From Balaenoptera acutorostrata (lineage: Eukaryota; Chordata; Mammalia; Artiodactyla; Balaenopteridae): 64,000 bases of DNA. Of this stretch, positions 54,451 through 64,000 are shown piece after piece. A program made the position numbers and the translations under genes. A model generated the notes under the pieces. That model made no database searches and was not told the DNA's origin. It worked only from the letters and a program-made list of their open reading frames with translations. Where the stretch lies: contig NC_080078.1 in assembly GCF_949987535.1 (NCBI RefSeq), forward strand, positions 51,610,207 to 51,674,206. The letters are read 5' to 3'. Every line of letters begins with the position of its first letter. Position 1 is the stretch's first letter.

Positions 54451-57400
54451 GGCAGGGCAGCTTTCCTGGGCCGGCCACACGGCACCCATGACCAAAACGG
54501 CAAGAAGAAATGGGCTTTGCTTTGTCGAGTGCAGCGGTTCTCAGCATTTCACGTACAGCTTTCAGATGTATCATTCCAACCTGATATTGAAATGCTTCTG
54601 AAAAATTATGTACAGGATCTGAGGGGAAATATATGTACAAGCAACCAGAGAGGCCTGGGATCCTGTCATAAAAGGCAGTGCAGAGAAAGAGTCAGCCCAG
54701 AGCTTCATTCGGTGCTGAACTAGGACTAAATTCACTTCGAAAATGGAAATGAATCCACTTGGGAAATGTCAAGATTCTCTGGAAAGGAGTCAAGGTCACA
54801 TACTTTAACCCCTCACGAGAGGAGTCTATCTTGGCTCACAACTGGGAGCAGAAGCGGTAACATAGCTGCAGTGCAGAGACCACCCCAAGTCTTACGGGCC
54901 AATTTAATCACAACATCCCGCACAGGATGTTCCAGACCTAAATCTTTAGGGCCAATGGTTCAAATGAAGAGCCCCTTTGATTATTTTAACACAGTCTTCA
55001 AAACCTCAGAATTGCTGCAAGGCGGAAAAAGTCTCCAACCAATAGAACATAATTTTATAAATAGCATGTTCAGAAAAGGGCATTTTGAATGTATATTCCT
55101 TGGGGTTAATTCACTCGCTTTAAAGAAAAGTGACATACACTAATTTACTTTTTTAAAACAATTTTACTTTTTATTCATAAAACAGGCTCATTTACACTAC
55201 ATACTAGTTTCATCCCCTAGGCATGCACAACTATTTAAACTATTTTAGCAGTTTAAACAAAACAAATGAGAGGATAAGGCTAATGGGAGAAGGGAGCTCT
55301 CCTGGTGATGCCTGCAGTATTTGGCTTCCTACCTTGACTGAAGAAAGTTTATTCTGGGGATCTGTCAAATCCATACCTTTAGTTGCCTGGTCAGGTGCTT
55401 GGGGATCAAATGTATGGTTTCACTGATTTTTGTTTAATTAACAAGATTTTTGATAAGTAACTGTAACAGCAATCATCAGGTAATATCATGCTGCATAATA
55501 CAACTTATGTGATTAAATCCAACCCCGGTACTGAGCAGTTCTCGACAATTAAAGGCAATAATTTCATCCACTCAAGTTCCCTCTGCTAAGCTACACGTTG
55601 ACATGTATTTGTTCCTTGCCTTGTTAAGTAAACAAAGAAACCAAATTAGAGGGAGTTCTGCAGATTTCTGAGAATTTAATTGCATCATGAATTGTAATAC
55701 CAATGATATACATGGTTAGACTTCTGCCCTGATTTTCTGAATTAACTTCATTTTACAACGCTTAATTTATTTTGTACCAAGGAAGACTTTAAACTGTTTA
55801 ACAGAAATCAGCTTAACTTTGATTTCTTACTTGTTGCAACGCGTTTCAATTCATTTGTGTTTCAATAACAACGTTTGAAGTCTCTTGTCTTGACAAACCA
55901 AGCGTGGAAATTTCCTCATAAGAGAAAAGAAGAAATTAAAAGGATTTCCATACTCAAGCCACAGCACAGCACACTGAATAGAGAGGTTTTGGCTCTGAGG
56001 AAAGCCAAAGGAAGGCCACTCACCAGAATTTTGTGGAGATATTACAGTGGGTCCTGCCAAGAAGGAATTCAAGGAAACTGGGAGCGGCCACACCGTGATC
56101 CCAGGCCACTCTCTTGGGTACAGAGGTTTCCTTCCCTTACGTGCTCTGCTCTCTCTGAGCTCTTTCTGAAATCAAAAGCCACTGATAGGCACAACAATTC
56201 ATGCTAAAGTCCAAACATGACACTGAGAGCAAACAAATTAACTGTGATCCCATTGTTGTCCCCAAGATATACCCTGAGATATCTCATTCAGAAAGAAGCT
56301 ATATTCTCCAAAAATCAAAATACAGAGAGTTTTTGTGACTCTTGCTTTTTATAAAATGAAATACATTTTTCCTATTTTTTTCATTTAAAATAAGTGAGCA
56401 CAAAAGCTGCAGCATTTACTCCTCTCTCCCCAAACGTTTGCTCCTTTGCAGTTAGCAATTTATATGCATATCTGGATGACAGTTAACCTCCAGAAGCAAA
56501 GAAAAGAAAAATGTGTAAGAAAAGTCACACTGACTGTTCTCAGACATTTGTGGACATTAAAAAAAAAAAAAAACAACCAACACCAATCTATTAAAAAGTC
56601 ATTTGAAAGCACTTGGAGGTGACGTAGAAGCCATGACATCGAGAAAGTTAGGGAGTTCAAAGTTATAACATTAATCAAATTGGATCCATATTTCTTCCAA
56701 GCATCAGACTTACGGGAACTTGACTATACATTTAATTTGCTTTATTAAGTAAGTGGTTGAAGAACTTATTCTTTTTAACTAAGAATACTGACAAGGTCTC
56801 AGATTTTCAGATGCTGGAAATTATTAAGATTATTAAGAATATCAAAACACACCCACTTCTGGCAGTAGAGAACCAACTCTTCATTTCCCACCTAATAAGC
56901 AACAAAAAAAACCTGGCAGCCCTTTTCCACTCCGTACTTCCAAATATCCAAAGAATCAAAGCACCACTCAAGTAACAAGAGATCCATGGGTGTTTCAGAC
57001 ATGTGGAAGGAAAATGCTTAAAGGTGAAATTCCTCAAACACATGCCCTATTGCGGAAGCAGAGAGCTGTTCCCTCTGTTAATCCTGATAAAAATCCCACG
57101 TACATGATGGCTGTGAGAAAGACCCTATCTATCTACAGCCAAAGGTGCTATTTTCCCTCTAGATCACAGTCATTGTTAGGTCCACAAATACACCAAACTC
57201 TAAAACAAGACTTTTCTTGAAGGACGATCACTAAGCGTGTTAAGTATTGGCTTTAACCACCAGGCCTAGGTTAACTAATGAAATAAAAACTCGATAAAAA
57301 CTTTCTCTGGTGCCTCCAGTTCAAATATCTCCTAGGTCTGGGGTAGGCAGCAGCTATTGGAATGGCTCTTTTTAATTCCCGACTCTTCCAGGGAGCTCAT

Positions 57401-58740
57401 TGTTTCTTGGCCTATTCCCTGGGTTACTATTTGTGCCCTCTCTGCTTAAACTGTTCCAGTAATTGTTTAAGGAGATTCAATGACACACTGTGGTTCTGTC
57501 TTTAGTGAAGCGCACACCGAGAATAGCATCGCTCTAAGAGAGGGGCCCAGGATGGGCCACGTTCTACCACCTTCTCAGGAGGTTTCCACCCTGTGTAGTC
57601 TGCCCCTATTGGAGGAGCAGAATCTGCTCCACTGTGGTTGGTATTCTGTTGGGCTCCCTCTCCCATAGAATCCTGTGACTGGAATCACCTGGGGCAGGAA
57701 AAAAGCTAAATGGGAAGCGGAAGGGGCATCCGTGGGCGGGGCCATGTTCCTGGTGTGGGTGGTGAGGCTGGGACCATAGGAAGGGAACAGGCTACCAGGA
57801 GAGTCTGGAACATCAAAGGCCTAGCACCTGTATCCACGGCCAGGTATGGCAAGCAAGACTTAGCTTCATGATGCAAAATGATGCCATGAAATATGGTTGC
57901 CTCTTAATGAGCCTTGCCCTGCAATCTAAGAGGGGAAAGGAGAGTGGGGAAGGACACAATGAGCTGGGAGAAACCACTAATTAATCTTAAGCATGAACTT
58001 ACACTGTGTCTACTTCCATATTCTTTTATATTGTTGGGCTTTTTCTGGGTTATTTTTTGCTAACTCCTACACTTTGGGGAATATACTTGATTTTCCTTGT
58101 TACTAGGGAGGTACTACTTCAAAGGACCACCCAATGTTGAGCAGGAAAAAAGATACATTTGATGGGTGGCCTCTGCATATGGTTTCTTCCTTATTTTAGA
58201 ATGAAACTGGGTTAAGAAAACCTACTGTAGGTGCCCATCCAAAATAAGTCATTGCTATGATTCACTATGTGACATTTCAGCAAGCCCACTGGAGACAACA
58301 GTGGGTGATACTGCAAATGGAAGGCTCCTGGTTTGAAATTTAAACTGCCTGTGAAGCCTTCCAAGTGGAAAACTGCAAACTCTGGCCGCTGAGTTCCACT
58401 TGGGTTCTGGTCTGTCCTGAACTTAAACCAGAATCTTAGAGGTGGCAGCAAGGGCAGGGACATGCCTGAGCTACAAGCAAGAACAAGCTTCTCCCACATC
58501 TTCCCCTAATGTTGGGCTGAATTATATGTAAATGTCCTGCAACTCTTAGGATAAAGTCACAGCTCCCTGGGCTCTGTGGCCGCCCTGCTTAAGAAGCTGG
58601 GAACAGAGTGACTCATACACTGAACCCAGGTGCTTTACAGGTTTGAGGGAGCATGATGGGTGCATGTCCACACGTGGGCCCCTGCTGATGCGCTGGAGGC
58701 CAGAATTGCCAGGCTGGAGGAGATCAACACTAGGGAGTCT
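54451..58740. other. Downstream flank, no gene seen
   Basis: AT-rich unique sequence with long stretches lacking identifiable transposons (55140-57300). Homopolymer A-run near 56560-56573. Short open frames only. Such low-repeat sequence beside a developmental gene can hold distant enhancers, but nothing specific is visible. Confidence 0.45.
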
Positions 58741-58749
58741 CCAATTAAC

Positions 58750-58895
58750 CCGGTGGTTCTCGAACGTGGGCAGGTTTCAGAATCCCCCCCGAGCTTCTCA
58801 TTCTGTAGGTCTGGGTGGGACCCAGGCTCTGCATTTCTTCCACAGATTCAGACCATGATGCTGGTGCCACAGGCAGACGGTGTGAACCGCTAGCC
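58750..58895. mobile_element. MER-type hAT relic
   Basis: ggtggttctcgaacgtgggc, ttcagaatcccccccgagct, tctgtaggtctgggtgggac, ccaggctctgcatttcttcc, gatgctggtgccacaggcag: MER5/MER20-type order. Diverged. Confidence 0.5.
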
Positions 58896-59311
58896 TGTTC
58901 CTCCACTGCTGCCCTCCTCAGGCTGAAGGGCAGGAGAACTGACCAGCAGCACCGTGGCCCGTCGTGTGGTCCGTACAGGGATGTGACAAGGAGGCACAAG
59001 ATTGGTTTCTTCATGCGGTTCCTTCATGGACACTGTCACTGCCAACAAAGCGAGTGGCTATTTATCACTCAAGTAAATTTCTGAAGACAGTTATAAAGTG
59101 TGAATGAGAAAGTAGCAATGCTGTCAGAACAAGCATGTAGGCTCCTGGAGGCCGCTGCTTTGGAAGCTGACCCAACGCAGGTATGTATTTTCTATTTGAA
59201 ACAATCCTCCGAATTCCTTTAAAATCACGGCATCTAGACACACTGCTCGTTTGTCACAGGCTTGGCCACTATATCCTCAACTACGAGTTTGCAATCTTCT
59301 TCCGTAAGTTA

Positions 59312-60092
<781 letters not shown>

Positions 60093-60402
60093 TCACACTT
60101 CTTACACTTGAAGCAGGACGCATGTGCTACTCTCCTTTGTCCTCACCCCTCGGCCAATCTAGGAACATCCCCAAGTGTATATTTACATGCAGACCGGATC
60201 AAGCAAGAGCCATCACATTTTCCAGTACACGAGGAAACACTATTTATCGATCACTGGGTTATCAATGGAGTTATGATGGAGTTCATATTTTAACTAAGGC
60301 TGAGAGGCATTCATTTCAGATGTTAAAGATCAATATTGCCTACATTTAATACATTGATTTTTTTCCCAGAAGTAAATGCTCAAATACATCCAAAGCACAG
60401 GC

Positions 60403-60420
60403 TGTGTGTGTGTGTGTGTA
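60403..60420 (+). repeat. (GT)n microsatellite
   Basis: ctgtgtgtgtgtgtgtgta, about nine GT units, followed by TA-rich sequence. Confidence 0.85.
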
Positions 60421-62708
60421 TGTATAAGAACATGCTTGTACATACACAAACCCCTTTTCTACAACACACATACAACTGATAATGCAAACTGCACTCTAAG
60501 TAAGTGTGAAATTCACTTGGAGGAGCAGGATAGAAGCTGCCCACGGAGAATTCAGAGACTGGAGCCTTGTGAATGGCAAGAAGTTTCTTAAACCACCAAA
60601 CCCGAAATATTGAGACTAAAATATTTCTTTAGGCTAAGCTTTAGTCTGGGAACCAATACGTATGTCTGTGTTCTTACTGTTGCTTTCAGGGCCCCGAGGA
60701 TTATCACAATGACACGAGGGTCAGAACAGGCACCTTTAGGAAAGGAGTGTATTTTTTCAGATCTGTCTGGGGTTGCTCGGAAAGTTGTACGAAATACCCT
60801 CAACAGGTGCTTTTCATCTTCAAAGCGCTCGTCATTAATTACTCTCTGCAACACACCTGTGAAGCAAGGCCTTGCTCCCCACTGTCCAGAAAGCGAGAGA
60901 AAAAGAGTTTGGAAGGAGGAAAAGCCAGTCTGTGACTTAAGAGTAGGGTCAGCACCAGAGGGGCTTCTGTGATTAGGGTCCGAGCACTCCTGCTGAATTC
61001 TAGACCTCGTGTTATGTGCCAGTCCATACAGACAGTCCAGAGGGAGGAAAAGGAAACTCGTGGGACCTACAGGTCTTGCAGAGCGTTTCTCCTGAGCTCT
61101 GCACCAGGAAGAAGCGGCCTCTCCACGCACGCAGCACGATCCTCTGACGCTCCTTGGAGAGCTCTTCCCGGCTATTCCAAAAGATAACAAAAGTTCAACC
61201 AGAAATCTATTAGCTGAACAGGAGGAAAAACAGTTCCACTACAAATGCCCCAGTGAACAGATTTCATTTGGTGAGGACTGGATGAAACTACGTCGTGTTA
61301 AGCTATTCTAATGTTTTTTAGTTTAGAAATTTTTGGTAAATTGTCACTTCCCTTGGATTCCCAGCACACGTTTCATACATGAACGTGCACCACAAACGTG
61401 CAAGGAGGTGATTCCAAGCCATCTGGGAACTCTCGGCCACTATCTGATATCTCTGTGGCCCTGTGACGACGCCCAGAGTCAGGAGCCAGGCAGCCGTGTG
61501 ACTGTGGGCCTGACCTTCTGGAGAGACCCGGTGGCACAGTGGTCTGTACCCTGATGAGCCTCAGAATTCTTACATTTTCTCTATTGACAAAAATGCAAAA
61601 TATGGCTTTTGCAATACTCAAGACAGTGTCAAGAGTTAAGCCTTTCAATACGGGTACTTTGAAAACTGGAGTTTGTAATCTTGCTTACTAAAAAACTGGG
61701 AGGTTTTTTTTTTCCTTAAACTGACAGCACTAACATGGTTTTAGATAATTCTTAGGTAATCTATCTTATCTATCCTTATACATTCCCATGGAAGCTTCAT
61801 AAGGAAGCAATTACAAAACGTAAAAACCTCCCAACCATCACCAACATTGACCCATTTCTTACTTTTGGAAAGTTGTTTCCTTTTTGTTAGCACGTAGATC
61901 ATTCAGAAAAGGTGTTAACTTCTTTTATTTTCTGGTACATTTCTAAGTACCCTTCTCCATCCAATTCCACAGTAAAATGTTGCTGCCACAAGGAATGGTC
62001 TTGGTAAGGTACCAGCAGGTCCTTGCTTTAGACCTACACTGGAATTCAGAATGACAGCCCCAGAGAGCCTGGTAGGCGGCAGCCATCAGTGTGATGCCCG
62101 GGTGTCCCACAGAGCGATGCCATGAGCTTCGTCCAATCACTGCCCTGTGCCACTGAGCACCAGCCTTTAGCTCTCACTAACTCTGCCTATGGTTCAGACC
62201 TGGACCAATGTCACTCAGAGTCATGTCCAGTTATGACCCAAGTCAGTTTTAAGAGTCAGTGAATAGAATACAATCGGTTTTATTGGATTATACTGCATTT
62301 TGATGCTTGTCCCTTTTCTTTCCCCTAAGACTTACTAGATGACCAAAAAGGGCTAGTTTAAAAGTTAAATGACAGAGAGAGAGAGAGATTGAGATTTATG
62401 TGTGAAACACTTCTAAACATGCCCTATAAGTACAGTAGATCTCCCCCTTACAACCACACCCTGTAAGTGCTGTATTTTCAGAGCTGAACAATTAACATAA
62501 GGAGCATGAGTCAGGCTTTGAACAACTCTGTGGGAACCAGAAAGCCTTTTGCTATTAGGAATGATGTAAATTCCCCAAGGCTGGAAGAAGTCCACAATGG
62601 AGGCAGACAGGGTCATAAATAACAACAATGGATACTGCACAGACCACATAACATACGATGCTGTGATAGCGACACTCTTTGCATCTCACATTCGATTCAA
62701 CCACTGCC

Positions 62709-62736
62709 TTTATTTATTTATTTATTTATTTTTTAA
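62709..62736 (+). repeat. (TTTA)n repeat
   Basis: ttatttatttatttattt, about five to six units followed by a T-run; resembles the reversed tail of a retroposon although no SINE body is attached. Confidence 0.7.
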
Positions 62737-62937
62737 GCTTAAAGAGCACTCTGCATTTCCTATGGGAACTTCAAAAACATCTCTAAAAAACACAGGACAA
62801 TTGACTCTCCTCCCGAATTCCTCTGACAACAAACAATGGGGGAAATGTCCTTGGAAGAAAACAACAACAGAAAGAGTGACAGAGTGACAGAAGGAAATGT
62901 CCAGCTCAAAAAGTGCAAAACCTGTGACTTCGTGTTA

Positions 62938-62992
62938 AAAAAAAAAAAAAAGAAAGAAAGAAGGAAAGAAAAGAAAAAGAAGAAAGAAAAAG
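62938..62992 (+). repeat. Homopurine (A/GAAA) tract
   Basis: An A-run of about 14 followed by variable gaaa/ggaaag units, purine-only over about 50 bp. Likely polymorphic. Confidence 0.8.
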
Positions 62993-63720
62993 GTGAGGCA
63001 GGGTCTCCGGCTTCCAAATTAAAACCACATTTGGCAATTTGTTGAAGGAGGCATATTTACATTTGTATGAAGACTGGGTGGGCAGGGGAGAAAAGAGATT
63101 AGACTCCTTCAGCCCTTGAACTGTCAGATCTCATTAGAAATCTCTCACTCTTACATTTTAGGGTTAATTCGCTCCCCTTTGTCACTAAATCGCAGCCTCC
63201 GGTGCCCCCCAAACAAGTATTCCAGAGGAAGCAGCTATCACCTGGGAGCAGGATTTCCCAAGGGACTTGTCCTGATTACTAATGGCTTCTCACATCTGGC
63301 ACCAAAATGCAACCGCGGCTTATCCAGAAGCAAAAGTCTTAAGGCTGAGGTGGCAAATGCCTCCAGGGCTTACCCGGATGACACTGCTGCTTTTCAGATT
63401 CTGTGTGACTAATGACCCTGACATCTTCGGCAAAGAATACAGACAAACCCAACATATTCAAGAAGGCTACCGGCAGGCCATCCAAAGTCCAGAGTGAGCA
63501 CTCCACGGGGACTCAGGATTTAGGAAACAGGTTAACCAAGAGGATTGCTATGGATCATCATCAATCACCAGTGATTCTTCACAACCTGGACGCTAGCTCT
63601 GAGTCTAGCTAGGGAAGAAAATGCTGCAACTATCCTTCCCTGGTCACCTCTCCCCGCCATTCATTTATTTACCTTTGGTAATACTCTGAGGATTTTGGTT
63701 TTAAAAATGTCCACCTGTAA

Positions 63721-64000
63721 GGACTTCCCTGGTGGCACAGTGGTTAAGAATCCACCTGCCAATGTAGGGGACACGGGTTTGATCCCTGGTCCGGGAAGAT
63801 CCCACATGCCGTGGAGCAACTAAGCCCGGGCACCACAACTACTAAGCCTGCGCTCTAGAGCCCGTGAGCCACAACTACTGAAGCCCGCGTGCCTAGAGCC
63901 CATGCTCCACAAGAGAAGCCACTGCAATGAGAAGCCCGCGCACCACAACGAAGAGTAGCCCCTACTCGCCGCAACTAGAGAAAGCCTGCGCGCAGCAACG
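63721..64000 (+). mobile_element. CHR-2 SINE, cut by right window edge
   Basis: Starts ggacttccctggtggcacag, with B box gggtttgatccctggtccgg and the full CHR-2 body (gcaccacaactactaagcct, gagcccgtgagccacaacta, gaagcccgcgtgcctagagc, caatgagaagcccgcgcacc, cgcgcagcaacg). The A-rich tail and 3' duplication lie beyond 64000. Sense orientation. Confidence 0.92.

Overview
The window is vertebrate nuclear DNA and carries one complete protein-coding gene, JAG1 (Jagged-1, a Notch ligand), on the + strand. All 26 coding exons, every GT..AG splice junction, the start codon, the stop codon and the end of the 3' UTR can be placed. The joined coding sequence is 3,657 nt (1,218 codons plus stop), the length known for human JAG1, with no frameshift and no premature stop. 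The organism is a cetartiodactyl, most likely a cetacean. The window has CHR-type (tRNA-derived) SINEs beginning with the ctt/att-ccctgg core, including two long CHR-2 copies, and artiodactyl-type L1 3' ends. It has no ruminant Bov-tA/BovB and no pig PRE-1 elements that I can recognise. This lineage call is inference.

Layout. 1-8000: gene-poor upstream flank with an L1 3' end at the left edge, an older L1 piece, a MER20-like DNA transposon, a tiny retro-insertion with perfect 13-bp target-site duplications, a second old L1 in reverse, and a short CHR SINE. About 8030-11330: a CpG island covering the promoter, exon 1, intron 1, exon 2 and the start of intron 2. 9145-9581: 5' UTR and core promoter region, with an out-of-frame upstream ATG and a GGC/AGC repeat. 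9582-42667: the JAG1 coding exons. Introns 2-5 are long (8.6, 5.1, 1.7 and 3.8 kb); from exon 6 on the exons are closely packed, mostly 114-nt units each carrying one EGF repeat. 42668-about 44440: AU-rich 3' UTR with two AATAAA signals and seed matches for miR-124, miR-21 and miR-34. 44440-64000: downstream flank with no convincing gene, but with an L1 3' end, an MLT1-like LTR, MIR and MER5/MER20 relics, two more full-length or near-full-length CHR SINEs plus one cut by the right edge, and simple repeats.

The encoded protein has, in order: signal peptide, N-terminal C2-like (MNNL) domain, DSL domain, 16 EGF-like repeats, a cysteine-rich (VWC-like) region, a membrane-proximal domain, one transmembrane helix, a basic stop-transfer segment and a 125-residue cytoplasmic tail ending in a PDZ-binding motif. 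I see no novel gene system. The points worth a second look are regulatory: the alternative core-promoter and upstream-ORF arrangement, TAATTA-rich and X-box-like segments in intron 2, microRNA seed sites, substitutions clustered in the cytoplasmic tail, and dated retroposon insertions usable as lineage markers.
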